From: Aquamicrobium sp.
Lineage (GTDB): Bacteria > Pseudomonadota > Alphaproteobacteria > Rhizobiales > Rhizobiaceae
DNA: 64,000 nucleotides
Direction: 5' to 3'
Assembly: GCF_023954335.1 (NCBI RefSeq)
Contig: NZ_JAMLIE010000006.1
Span: 72,943-136,942, forward strand
This document shows, in pieces, positions 54,951 to 63,130 of this stretch. Below the pieces are notes generated by a model. That model worked only from the letters and a program-made list of their open reading frames with translations, did no database searches and had not been told where the DNA came from. A program made the position numbers and the translations under genes. Numbering within the stretch: position 1 is the stretch's first letter; each line of letters begins with the position of its first letter.

Positions 54951-55727
54951 CTACAATTCGCCGGGGCCGATGTCGCTGCCGCGCGGCTGGTCGCACAGCC
55001 GCTTGCCGAGGCTGACGAAGGGCGCGAGCCGGGCGATCATCTTCTCGAAGCCGTCGAACGGCACGAACAGGCCGTTGGAGCCGATATTGACCAGCGCGAG
55101 ATCGAGCGGGTTGGTCGAGACCACCACGACGCGCGGCGTCCCGTCCTCGTGCTCGTCCTCGTCGTTCAGCCGGTCGGCGAAATAGACCGTGCGCTCGCCC
55201 ATCAGCCACACGCAGATCAGATAGCCCGAATCGACCGAGAACGGCCAATCCTTCTCCCTGTCCGTCCGGTCGATGCGCTGGATGCGATAGGCGTCCTCGG
55301 ACATCGGGAAATGGAACAGCCCGCGCTCGTTTACGGGGATCAGGAAGCCGGCCTCCTGCGCGCACAGCTTGCGCCCGATCGTCTCGAACGGCGCGAGACG
55401 CCTGATCAGCGTCTCGATGCTGTCGAACGGGAGATAGAGCGCCCGGTCCTCCAGCGAGGCCATCAGCGCGATCGGGTTGGTCGAGACGACGACGCTGCGC
55501 GGCAGGGTCATGTTGCCGAATTCCTGCGGCACGTCGGTGCGCCACGGCTCGGAGAACAGCACCGTCTCCTGCCCCTGCACGGCGACGCAGGCGAGCCTGC
55601 CGCGCTTGACCGAGAACGGCCATTCGTGGTCCGTGTCGCCGCGGCCGATCTCCATCTCGGGAAAGGCGAGCGCCGCCGCTCCGCTTCCCAGCAGGAGCCC
55701 CGCGCCGAGGAGGAGCGCCCGCAGCAT
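54951..55727 (-). CDS. Exported protein with tandemly duplicated domain, inside the sox operon
   Basis: A 258-residue protein with a signal peptide (residues 1-21, ending AAALA) and two similar halves: 35-122 (EWPFSVKRGRLACVAV ... RLAPFETIGRKLC) and 160-245 (DWPFSVDSGYLICVWL ... RLAPFVSLGKRLC). Both contain VVVSTNP, a F-D-x-[FI] stretch and two Cys (47/122 and 172/245) that may form disulfides. The halves recall DUF2511 (YebY-like), though I am not sure of this. Its ATG overlaps the soxB stop by one base, so it is co-translated. Function unknown. Confidence 0.85.
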   Translation of the reverse strand: MLRALLLGAGLLLGSGAAALAFPEMEIGRGDTDHEWPFSVKRGRLACVAVQGQETVLFSEPWRTDVPQEFGNMTLPRSVVVSTNPIALMASLEDRALYLPFDSIETLIRRLAPFETIGRKLCAQEAGFLIPVNERGLFHFPMSEDAYRIQRIDRTDREKDWPFSVDSGYLICVWLMGERTVYFADRLNDEDEHEDGTPRVVVVSTNPLDLALVNIGSNGLFVPFDGFEKMIARLAPFVSLGKRLCDQPRGSDIGPGEL

Positions 55728-56980
55728 CAGTGAGCCACGGCGGCGGCCGCCGCCTCGTCGATCAGCCGGCCGCTACGGAACCGCTCCAGCGTGAACGGCG
55801 CGTTGATCGGGTGCGGCTCGTCGCGGGCGATGGTGTGGGCGAAGACGTGGCCGGAGCCGGGCGTCGCCTTGAAGCCGCCGGTGCCCCAGCCGCAATTGAC
55901 GTAGAGCCCCTTGACCGGCGTCTTGGCGAGAATCGGCGAGCGGTCGGGCGTCACGTCGACGATGCCTCCCCACGAGCGCAGCATCTTCATGCGGGTGAAG
56001 ACCGGAAACATCTCGCAGATCGCGTCGAGCGTGTGCTCGATGATGTGCAGGCCCCCGGTCTGCGAATAGGAGGTGTACTGGTCGGTCCCCGCGCCGATGA
56101 CCAGCTCGCCCTTGTCGGACTGCGAGATATAGGCGTGGACCGTGTTCGACATGACGACGCACGGCACCACCGGCTTGATCGGCTCCGACACCAGCGCCTG
56201 CAAGGGGTAGCTCTCGAGCGGCATGCGCACGCCGGCCATCCCCATCAGCACCGAGCTATGGCCGGCCGCGACGACGCCGACCTTGCGCGCGCCGATGAAG
56301 CCTTTCGTCGTCTCGACGCCGAGCACATGGCCTTCGCGGGCACGGCGGATGCCCGTCACCTCGCAATTCTGGATGATGTCCACCCCGCGCGCGGCGGCCG
56401 CGCGCGCATAGCCCCAGGCGACGGCGTCGTGGCGGGCCGTGCCGCCGCGCCTTTGCAGCGCCGCGCCCATCACCGGATAGCGCGCGCCTTTAGAGATGTT
56501 GAGCGGCGGGCAGAACGCCTTCGCCTCCTCCGGCGTCAGCCATTCGTTGTCGACGCCGTTCAGGCGGTTGGCGTGGACGTGGCGCTTCAGCACCTGCACG
56601 TCATGGACGTTGTGGGCGAGCATCATCACGCCGCGCGGCGAGTACATGACGTTGTAGTTGAGCTCCTGCGACAGCCCTTCCCACAGCTTCACCGCGTGGT
56701 CGTAGATCGCCGCCGATTCGTCGTAGAGGTAGTTGGAGCGGATGATGGTAGTGTTGCGCCCGGTGTTGCCGCCGCCGAGCCAGCCCTTCTCGATCACCGC
56801 GACATTGGTGATGCCGTGCTCCTTCGCGAGGTAGTAGGCGGTGGCGAGGCCGTGGCCGCCGGCGCCGACGATGACGACGCCGTACTCGCTCTTCGGCTGC
56901 GGCGCCGGCCATTGCGGCTCCCAGCCAGTATGGCCGCGAAGCGCCTCGCGGGCGATGGCGAAGGCTGAATATCTGCGCAT
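55727..56980 (-). CDS. soxB: Sarcosine oxidase subunit beta
   Basis: A 417-residue catalytic flavoprotein. VVIVGAGGHGLATAYYLAKEHG binds FAD, and GGTARHDAVAWGYARAA contains the His to which FMN is covalently attached in the family. GWGTGGFKATPGSG closes the active site. ATG 56980 with GAGGGAAG upstream gives the usual start MRRYSAF; an in-frame GTG lies at 56995. First gene of the operon, divergent to rpsU. Confidence 0.96.
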   Translation of the reverse strand: MRRYSAFAIAREALRGHTGWEPQWPAPQPKSEYGVVIVGAGGHGLATAYYLAKEHGITNVAVIEKGWLGGGNTGRNTTIIRSNYLYDESAAIYDHAVKLWEGLSQELNYNVMYSPRGVMMLAHNVHDVQVLKRHVHANRLNGVDNEWLTPEEAKAFCPPLNISKGARYPVMGAALQRRGGTARHDAVAWGYARAAAARGVDIIQNCEVTGIRRAREGHVLGVETTKGFIGARKVGVVAAGHSSVLMGMAGVRMPLESYPLQALVSEPIKPVVPCVVMSNTVHAYISQSDKGELVIGAGTDQYTSYSQTGGLHIIEHTLDAICEMFPVFTRMKMLRSWGGIVDVTPDRSPILAKTPVKGLYVNCGWGTGGFKATPGSGHVFAHTIARDEPHPINAPFTLERFRSGRLIDEAAAAAVAH

Positions 56981-57111
56981 GCGCTTCCCTCTCACGCGCC
57001 GGGACAGGCGACCCGGCAGCCTATGGCGACGGGTTTACCATTTGAGGAAGCGGGCCGCCACCTTCCGCGCCGTTCGCGGCGGCCGTCCTCGCCCAATCCG
57101 CGCCGGCACTG

Positions 57112-57140
57112 TGGACAAGGCATGAACCTTCTGCTATGAG
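57112..57140 (+). promoter_or_regulatory. Probable sigma-70 promoter of rpsU
   Basis: TGGACA (57112-57117) and TATGAG (57135-57140) are separated by 17 bases and precede rpsU by about 85 bases, leaving a leader from about 57147. Confidence 0.45.
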
Positions 57141-57223
57141 CCGCTGCAATTCGCGGTGCCATGCCGCGAGGGCGCATGTCTGTTGCGCCCGGATTTCTCG
57201 AGCCAACGAAGACAGGAACGCAC

Positions 57224-57454
57224 GTGCAGGTACTCGTCCGCGACAACAACGTCGACCAGGCGCTTCGCGCCCTCAAGAAGAAGATGCAGCGCGAAGGTAT
57301 CTTTCGCGAGATGAAGATGCGCGGACATTACGAGAAGCCCTCCGAGAAGCGTGCCCGCGAGAAGGCCGAGGCCGTGCGCCGCGCCCGCAAGCTCGCCCGC
57401 AAGCGCGCGCAGCGCGAGGGCCTCATCGCCGGCGGCCGCCCGGCGGCCCGCTGA
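57224..57454 (+). CDS. rpsU: 30S ribosomal protein S21
   Basis: A 76-residue S21 with the rhizobial sequence VQVLVRDNNVDQALRALKK and the basic carboxyl tail ending GGRPAAR. A GTG start at 57224 follows AGGAA; an ATG in the same frame at 57161 would add 21 non-homologous residues and is rejected. S21 helps initiation-complex formation at the 3' end of 16S rRNA. Single gene with its own terminator. Confidence 0.95.
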   Translation: MQVLVRDNNVDQALRALKKKMQREGIFREMKMRGHYEKPSEKRAREKAEAVRRARKLARKRAQREGLIAGGRPAAR

Positions 57455-57497
57455 TACAGCGCCCAGTTTTCGTCTTTTTCAGGCGATACCCGACGAA

Positions 57498-57529
57498 GGT
57501 GGGGCGATGAAAATCGCCGCCACCTTTTT
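57498..57529 (+). terminator. Intrinsic terminator of rpsU
   Basis: Arms GGTGGGGCGAT (57498-57508) and ATCGCCGCCACC (57513-57524), with one bulged base and a GAAA loop, followed by five T. It lies about 45 bases past the stop. Confidence 0.85.
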
Positions 57530-57631
57530 CTTTGGCGATTCGCTCCCCTACACTTCGCGGGAAGAATCGCCGGTGACGGAAACGGCGGCCAGCCGGAAAC
57601 GGACACGGGAATCGGACAGGGGAACCCGGCG

Positions 57632-58474
57632 ATGAATCGCAATGCAGTCGAGACGACCGGCAGAAGCGGCCTTGCCGCCTGCATGATGATCGCGGCGCTG
57701 GCGCTCGCGGGATGCGAGACCACCACCGGCCCGCTCGGCGAGGTCGCCGGCATCGACGCCGCGCAGGGATCGAGCGAGAACATCTCGTCCTTGAGCGCCG
57801 TGATCCAGCGCAGCCCGAACGACCCGGAGGCCTACAATGTGCGCGGCACCGCGCTCGGCCGCGGCGGGCGCTACAAGGAGGCGCTGGAGGATTTCGACAC
57901 GGCGATCCGCCTCAACCCGAATTTCTACCAGGCCTACGCCAACCGGGCGCTGATCCACCGGCTGACCGGCAACCAGCAGGCCGCGCTGCAGGACTACACC
58001 CGCGCGATCCAGATCAACCCGTCCTACGACGCCGCCTATATCGGCCGCGGCAATCTCTACCGGCTGGCGGGGCGGGCTGACGAGGCGCTGCGCGACCTGC
58101 AGCAGGCGATCCAGCTCGACACCACCGACCCGCGTGCCTACCACAATCGCGGCCTGCTCTATCAGGCGCGCGGCCAGCATGATTTCGCCATCGAGGACTT
58201 CGCCACCGCCATCTCGCTGGCGCCCAACTCGGCCGAGCCCTACAATGGCCGCGGCCTCTCCTACCTCGCCCGCAACGACGAGGAAAACGCGCTCGCCGAC
58301 TTCAACACCGCGATCAAGCTCGACAAGACCAACGCCGAGGCCTGGGCCTATCAGGGCCTGATCCTCGAACGGCGCGGCGACAAGGCGCGCGCCATCCGCT
58401 CCTATGGCGAGGCGGCCCGGCTCGACCCGAACCTGAAGGCGGCGAAGGACGGGCTGTCCCGCACGCGCGGATAA
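57632..58474 (+). CDS. TPR-repeat lipoprotein (NlpI-like)
   Basis: A 280-residue lipoprotein: the lipobox LALAGC places the lipidated Cys at residue 28. About six tetratricopeptide repeats follow (for example PEAYNVRGTALGRGGRYKEALEDFDTAIRLNP, and then each with A/Y at the usual places) from about residue 62 to the end. It would be periplasmic, on the outer or inner membrane, as a scaffold. NlpI-type proteins bind cell-wall hydrolases; here the partner is unknown. Tail-to-tail with the permease gene. Confidence 0.92.
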   Translation: MNRNAVETTGRSGLAACMMIAALALAGCETTTGPLGEVAGIDAAQGSSENISSLSAVIQRSPNDPEAYNVRGTALGRGGRYKEALEDFDTAIRLNPNFYQAYANRALIHRLTGNQQAALQDYTRAIQINPSYDAAYIGRGNLYRLAGRADEALRDLQQAIQLDTTDPRAYHNRGLLYQARGQHDFAIEDFATAISLAPNSAEPYNGRGLSYLARNDEENALADFNTAIKLDKTNAEAWAYQGLILERRGDKARAIRSYGEAARLDPNLKAAKDGLSRTRG

Positions 58475-58480
58475 GAGCTT

Positions 58481-59296
58481 TCAGCCGGCGGCGGCCCTGC
58501 CCGCCGCCGCGACCTGCCTGCGCCGGGCGATCTCGTAGGCTATAGCCCCCAGTATCGTCATCGCGATCATCACCAGCGCCAGCGCGTTGACCGCCGGCGT
58601 CAGGCCTGTGCGCACCTTGGTGGCGATATAGACGGTCAGCGGCGTGTCGAAGCCGCGCACGAACAGCGTCGTGTTGTAGTTCTCGACGGATTGCAGGATG
58701 GCGAGAAAGCCGGCGGCGATCAGCGCCGGCTTGAGGAACGGCAAGAGGATGCGCCGGAACACCATGAACTTCGACGCGCCGAGGCCGAGCGCGGCCTCCT
58801 CCTGCGTGCGGTCGAAGCGTTGCAGGCGCGCCGCGACCATCAGCATCACGTAGCAGATGATGAAGCTCGCCTGCGCCAGCACGATGAGGAAGATGCCACC
58901 CCCGACATTCAACTGCCGCCACAGCACCAGCGTCGCGATGCCGATGACGACGCCGGGGGTGAGCAGCGGCGACACCATCAGCGCGTAGAGGAAGGAGCGG
59001 GCGCGCGCGTGCAGGCTGGTCAGGATCAGCGCAGCCGCCGTGCCGACCGGCAGCGCGACGAGGACGACGAAGAAGGCGACGACCAGCGACGTCCACACCG
59101 ACTGCCACATCGGCCGGTCGTTCCACAGCGCCTCGAACCATTGCAGCGTCGTCCCCTGCCACGGGATGACCGTCGGGAAGCGGCTCTCGTTGAAGGTCGC
59201 GGCCGACATCACCACGAGCGGCGCGAACAGGTAGAGGAAGAACGCCGCCATGTAGAGGCCGAACAGCGCCCGGGCGATGCGGTCGGCGGCGCTCAT
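58481..59296 (-). CDS. Polyamine-type ABC importer permease (PotC-like)
   Basis: A 271-residue, six-span permease. The EAA coupling motif is EEAALGLGASKFMVFRRILLPFLKPAL. A ATGA overlap joins it to the partner permease gene. It belongs to the spermidine/putrescine group (COG1177). The frame upstream of the ATG at 59296 is a shadow of the partner. Confidence 0.92.
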   Translation of the reverse strand: MSAADRIARALFGLYMAAFFLYLFAPLVVMSAATFNESRFPTVIPWQGTTLQWFEALWNDRPMWQSVWTSLVVAFFVVLVALPVGTAAALILTSLHARARSFLYALMVSPLLTPGVVIGIATLVLWRQLNVGGGIFLIVLAQASFIICYVMLMVAARLQRFDRTQEEAALGLGASKFMVFRRILLPFLKPALIAAGFLAILQSVENYNTTLFVRGFDTPLTVYIATKVRTGLTPAVNALALVMIAMTILGAIAYEIARRRQVAAAGRAAAG

Positions 59297-60174
59297 TTCG
59301 CCACGTCCGCGAGGTTGACGCGGGCGAGCTTCAGCGTCGCCAGCACGACGGCGAGGCACAGGACGAGCAGCACCAGCGCGTAGGCCGCGCCGCGGTTCCA
59401 GTCGCCGCCCTCGAAGAACCAGTTGTAGATGATCTCGGTGAACCAGCGGCTGCCGGGCGCGCCGAGGAGGGCCGGCGCAACATAGGAGCCGGCCGCCAGC
59501 ATGAAGGTGAAGACGCAGCCCGTGGCGATGCCGGCCTTGGCGTGGGGGATGACCACGCGCCAGTGGATGCGCCATGTCGAGGCGCCGAGGTCGCGCGCGG
59601 CCTCGATCTGCGCCTTTTCGAGGCTCTCGATCGAGTTGTAGATCGGGAACAGCATGAACAGGATGTAGGCATAGACCATGCCGGCGAGCACGCCGCCGTT
59701 TCCGTACCAGCGCACCGGCTCGTCGATGATGCCGAGGTTGAGCAGCACCGCGTTGAGCGGCCCGCGGAAGGCGAGCAGGATGTACCAGGCGAGCGTGCGC
59801 AGCACCTCGTTGATCCAGAAGGGAATCGTGAGCGCGAGGATGGCGATGCCCGTCTGCGCCGGCGTCGCGTGCTGGGCCAGCCAGAAGGCGAGCGGGTAGC
59901 AGACGATAAAGGTGACGAAGGCGACGAAGGCGCTGGCCCAGATCGTCTTCAGGAAGATCGAGCGGTGGACGCTCTCGTTGAAGAGGTAGAGCACGTTGTC
60001 GAGCGAATAGACGTCGTTCGGCCCGCCGATCTGCGCCGGCGGCAGGTTGGGCCGCAAGGCGTAGTCGAGCATCATGATGTTGGGCGCCAGCACCATGCCG
60101 ACCAGCCACAGGAACACCAGCGCCGTGAAGATCGTCGCCAGAGCGCCGCCGAAACGCCTGTAGAGCTCAGCCAT
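59293..60174 (-). CDS. Polyamine-type ABC importer permease (PotB-like)
   Basis: A 293-residue permease (COG1176). EAARDLGASTWRIHWRVVIPHAKAGI is the ATPase-coupling EAA motif, and about six spans are predicted. ATG 60174 overlaps the ATPase gene by 8 bases. It has a long periplasmic stretch (RPNLPPAQIGGPNDVYSLDNVLYLF) between the first two spans, usual for PotB. Confidence 0.92.
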   Translation of the reverse strand: MAELYRRFGGALATIFTALVFLWLVGMVLAPNIMMLDYALRPNLPPAQIGGPNDVYSLDNVLYLFNESVHRSIFLKTIWASAFVAFVTFIVCYPLAFWLAQHATPAQTGIAILALTIPFWINEVLRTLAWYILLAFRGPLNAVLLNLGIIDEPVRWYGNGGVLAGMVYAYILFMLFPIYNSIESLEKAQIEAARDLGASTWRIHWRVVIPHAKAGIATGCVFTFMLAAGSYVAPALLGAPGSRWFTEIIYNWFFEGGDWNRGAAYALVLLVLCLAVVLATLKLARVNLADVAK

Positions 60175-61231
60175 CGGCAAGCACCACCGCGCGCTCCGGC
60201 GCGAAGCCGAAGCTGGCGCGCCCGCCGAGCTCCGGCGCGTCGGCTAGCTCGGTGCCGGGAATGGAAGCGACCAGCGCCGCCCCGTCGTCGAAGCGGCCAT
60301 GCGCGAGCGCGAACGCGCCCTCGAAATCGATGCGCTCGACGGTGGCGGCGAGCGTGTTGCCGCCCTTGCCGGAGGCGAGCGCCTCGGGCCGCACGTAAAG
60401 CTTCGCCGCCTGCCCGACGCTGACGCCCAGCCCGGCCCGGCCGCGCAGCCGCCCCATCGCGCTCTCTACCACCGCGAATCCCTCGGCCACCTCGACGACC
60501 CTGCCGGGAATGGCGTTGGTCTCGCCGACGAAGCCGGCGACGAACGGGGTTTCGGGATTGTCGTAAAGGTCGCGCGGCCTGCCGACCTGCTGCAGCACGC
60601 CCGCCGACATCACCGCGATGCGGTCGGACATGGCCAGCGCCTCGGACTGGTCGTGGGTGATGTAGATGAAGGTGACGCCGGTGCGCTTCTGCAAGCTCCG
60701 CAGCTCGGCACGCATGTGCTGGCGCAGCTTGAGGTCGAGCGCCGACAGCGGCTCGTCGAGCAGCAGCACCTGCGGCTCGACGGCGAGCGCGCGGGCGATG
60801 GCGACGCGCTGGCGCTGGCCGCCGGAAAGCTCGCCGGGCTTCCTGTCGCCATAGCCTTCGAGGGCGATCAGCTTCAAAAGCTCGTCCGCCTTCTTCCTGC
60901 GCTCCGCCTTCGGCGCGCCGCGCGCCTCGAGCCCGAAGGCGATGTTTTCCGCGACGCTCATCAGCGGGAATAGCGCCAGCGTCTGGAAGATCATCGCGGT
61001 CGGCCGCTGGTTGGGACCCAGACCCGCCATGTCGCGCCCGCCGATGAGGATGCGCCCCTCGGTCGGCTGGAGGAAGCCGGCGATCATGCGCAGGATCGTC
61101 GTCTTGCCGCAGCCGGAGGGGCCGAGAATGGAGAAGAACTCGCCGCCCTCGACCGTGAAGGACACGTCCCTGACGGCGCGTGTCGCGCCGAAGCTCATGC
61201 CGATGTCCTGAAGCTCGACGGAATGCGACAT
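60167..61231 (-). CDS. Polyamine-type ABC importer ATP-binding protein (PotA-like)
   Basis: A 354-residue ATPase with a TOBE domain: Walker A GPSGCGKTT, signature LSGGQRQR, Walker B VLLLDEP, D-loop LSALD, switch His in YITHDQ, then a carboxyl regulatory TOBE segment with LYVRPEAL. ATG 61231 is preceded by GGGAGGGACA. A 28-base hairpin lies between this gene and the binding-protein gene upstream. Confidence 0.94.
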   Translation of the reverse strand: MSHSVELQDIGMSFGATRAVRDVSFTVEGGEFFSILGPSGCGKTTILRMIAGFLQPTEGRILIGGRDMAGLGPNQRPTAMIFQTLALFPLMSVAENIAFGLEARGAPKAERRKKADELLKLIALEGYGDRKPGELSGGQRQRVAIARALAVEPQVLLLDEPLSALDLKLRQHMRAELRSLQKRTGVTFIYITHDQSEALAMSDRIAVMSAGVLQQVGRPRDLYDNPETPFVAGFVGETNAIPGRVVEVAEGFAVVESAMGRLRGRAGLGVSVGQAAKLYVRPEALASGKGGNTLAATVERIDFEGAFALAHGRFDDGAALVASIPGTELADAPELGGRASFGFAPERAVVLADG

Positions 61232-61253
61232 TGTCCCTCCCCGATAGAATGAA

Positions 61254-61281
61254 GGGGAAGGGCGGCGGGCCGCCCTTCCCC
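61254..61281. terminator. Strong hairpin between binding-protein and ATPase genes
   Basis: Perfect 12-bp stem, GGGGAAGGGCGG (61254-61265) and CCGCCCTTCCCC (61270-61281), with a CGGG loop and no T-run. Placed just after the binding-protein gene in the same operon, it is likely a partial terminator or a 3' mRNA stabiliser that raises the binding protein over the membrane parts. Confidence 0.6.
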
Positions 61282-61290
61282 GGATTTCGA

Positions 61291-62418
61291 TCAGGCCGAG
61301 AGGAACTTGTCCTGATACTCGTTGCGCTTGGCGACGTACCAGCTCTCCTGCACCGGCCACCACCACAGCTTGTCGAGCGCGTCGCCTGGATAGGCGGCGG
61401 CGAAGAACGCCTTGGCCTCGTCGGAGAGGAGATCGGCCGCGCCGACCGCCGTCGAGTTGATCGAGGTAGCGTTGGAATAGGCCGCGCCCGCTTCCGGCGT
61501 CAGGAACCAGTTGATGAAGGCATAGGCCTGGTCGAGATTGGCTGCGCCGGAGGGGATCGACACGCCTTCCATCCAGGCGAGTGCGCCTTCCTTCGGCGCG
61601 ATGAAGCCCACCGGCAGCCCTTCCTTGGCGAGCGCGGCAGCGGTCGAATCCCACGTCTGGCCGATGGTCGCGCCGTTGACGCGGAACGCGCCTTGCGCCT
61701 CGTTCTCGTTCGACCAGAACTGGACGATGTTGCCCTTGCGCGCGATCGCCTCGGCGACGATCACGTCGAAGATCTCGGTCTGGGCCTCCGGCGTCTTGAA
61801 GGCGTCGAGCAGCGGGCGCGGCAGCTTGCCCTCGGCTTCGAGCCACAGGCCGAGGCCGACGAGGCTGGAATGGCCGCGCACGGTCGCCTTGCCGGCGCTC
61901 TCCGGCTTCCAGATGTCGCCATAGGAGGCCGAGCCGTATTCGAGCGGCTGCTGGTCGCGGTCGAAGGCGACCGCCTCGGTGCCCCAGTCGGCCGGCACCT
62001 GGTAGCGCTTGCCCTCGATCACCGCGCCGAGATTGGCCGAGTTGGACCAGGCGCTGGGCAGGCAGCGGTCGACCTCGACCTTGGACTCGTCGATCGGCTG
62101 GACGAGGCCGAACTCGACATAGTTCGGCACGCGGTCGACCGTCGGCCAGATGATGTCGAAGCCGGCGCCGTTGTTGGCGCGAAGCTGGTTCAGGAGCTCG
62201 TCATTGGTGCCGTAGGGCGTGTAGTTGGCCTTGATGCCGGTCGCCTTCTCGAACGCGCCGAGGATGTCGTCGTTCAGATAGCCGGCCCAGGCGAAAATGT
62301 TCACATTGCCCGAGGAGCTCTGGGCAAAGCCGCTCCGCACCACGAACGGGGCCGCGAGCGAGAGGCCCGCCACGGAAGCCGCACCCTTGATGAAACCGCG
62401 CCGTCTGATCGTCGTCAT
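61291..62418 (-). CDS. Polyamine-type ABC importer substrate-binding protein (PotD-like)
   Basis: A 375-residue periplasmic protein with a twin-arginine-type signal (RRRGFIKGAASVAGLSLAAPFVVRSGFA; RR at residues 5-7). The PotD/spermidine-binding fold is seen in NIFAWAGYLNDDILGAFEKATGIKANYTPYGTNDELL and the later YGDIWKP block. As family sequences drift between polyamines and other amines, the ligand cannot be named. First gene of the operon. Confidence 0.93.
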   Translation of the reverse strand: MTTIRRRGFIKGAASVAGLSLAAPFVVRSGFAQSSSGNVNIFAWAGYLNDDILGAFEKATGIKANYTPYGTNDELLNQLRANNGAGFDIIWPTVDRVPNYVEFGLVQPIDESKVEVDRCLPSAWSNSANLGAVIEGKRYQVPADWGTEAVAFDRDQQPLEYGSASYGDIWKPESAGKATVRGHSSLVGLGLWLEAEGKLPRPLLDAFKTPEAQTEIFDVIVAEAIARKGNIVQFWSNENEAQGAFRVNGATIGQTWDSTAAALAKEGLPVGFIAPKEGALAWMEGVSIPSGAANLDQAYAFINWFLTPEAGAAYSNATSINSTAVGAADLLSDEAKAFFAAAYPGDALDKLWWWPVQESWYVAKRNEYQDKFLSA

Positions 62419-62541
62419 GTCGAAATCTCCCTCTTGGACGCCCGATGATCGAAGCGTCAGCGAATATTCCCGCCATGTAACAACTGGATGAAGCCTGGCA
62501 CCATCGATCCGCGCAAGCGGTACGCACCGTCTGTCGTCCAG

Positions 62542-62556
62542 TAGGCCGCAGGCCTA
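62542..62556. promoter_or_regulatory. Palindrome upstream of the polyamine-type importer operon
   Basis: TAGGCC and GGCCTA are exact reverse complements around GCA, and two further flanking pairs agree. It lies about 125 bases upstream of the binding-protein start. A regulator site is possible, but none is identified. Confidence 0.3.
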
Positions 62557-62602
62557 TTGATGGCACGCCGCGCCGCGCCCGGCTACCGGATTGTGAGCCG
62601 GC

Positions 62603-62633
62603 ACAAAAAAGAAAAGCCGGGGCTGGCCCGGCT
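62603..62633 (-). terminator. Intrinsic terminator of hupB
   Basis: AGCCGGG (62615-62621) and CCCGGCT (62627-62633) form the stem and a TTTTCTTTTTT tail follows on the minus strand. It lies about 30 bases past the hupB stop. Confidence 0.9.
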
Positions 62634-62663
62634 TCTCGAGAAAGTCCTGCCTCTTGGGCCGTG

Positions 62664-62936
62664 TCAGTTCACGGCGTCCTTGAGACCCTTGCCTGCCGAG
62701 AATTTCGGCACGTTGCGCGCCGGAATATTGACGGCTGCGCCGGTCTGCGGGTTGCGTCCCGTCGAAGCACCGCGCTTCGAAACCGAGAAGTTTCCGAAAC
62801 CGACAAGACGGACATCGCCGCCCTTCTTCAGCTCACCGGTGATCACGGAGAAGACCGCGTCGACAGCGGCCTGTGCGTCGCCTTTTGAAATTTTCGCCTC
62901 GTCGGCGACCGCAGATACAAGCTCGTTCTTGTTCAT
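62664..62936 (-). CDS. hupB: HU-family DNA-binding protein
   Basis: A 90-residue nucleoid protein. MNKNELVSAVADEAKISKGDAQAAVDAVFSVI forms the dimerising helices, and GRNPQTGAAVNIPARNVPKFSAGKGLKDAV contains the DNA-wrapping arm with the intercalating Pro. ATG 62936 has AAGGGG spaced seven bases. It has its own promoter-like hexamers and terminator downstream of lon, an order common in alphaproteobacteria. Confidence 0.97.
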   Translation of the reverse strand: MNKNELVSAVADEAKISKGDAQAAVDAVFSVITGELKKGGDVRLVGFGNFSVSKRGASTGRNPQTGAAVNIPARNVPKFSAGKGLKDAVN

Positions 62937-62991
62937 AAACAATCCCCTTCCCTATGAAGACCGGAAGATACGACTCACCGGCAGGACCCGA

Positions 62992-63020
62992 ACTCTAGAA
63001 AGAAGTAGCGGCCCGACCAA
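62992..63020 (-). promoter_or_regulatory. Possible sigma-70 promoter of hupB
   Basis: On the minus strand TTGGTC (63015-63020) and TAGAGT (62992-62997) are spaced 17 bases, each matching the consensus at four of six positions, 56 bases before the hupB start. Confidence 0.3.
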
Positions 63021-63074
63021 GGCACAAAACCCTCCCCGGTACTGAAAATTCCCGGTTTTCCGCCGATTCCGGAA

Positions 63075-63103
63075 GAAAAACGGCCGGGCTTGCGACCCGG
63101 CCG
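63075..63103 (-). terminator. Intrinsic terminator of lon
   Basis: CGGCCGGG (63081-63088) and CCCGGCCG (63096-63103) form a perfect 8-bp stem and TTTTTCTT follows on the minus strand, about 30 bases past the lon stop. Confidence 0.9.
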
Positions 63104-63130
63104 TCAAATTGCGTCAAAAGGCGGTGCCGA

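Noticed and set aside
56981..57223. Glycine or SAM riboswitch in front of soxB
   Set aside because: No recognisable conserved core in the leader.
62419..62663. A tRNA after hupB, as in many alphaproteobacteria
   Set aside because: No TTCGA-type T-loop or cloverleaf was found on either strand.
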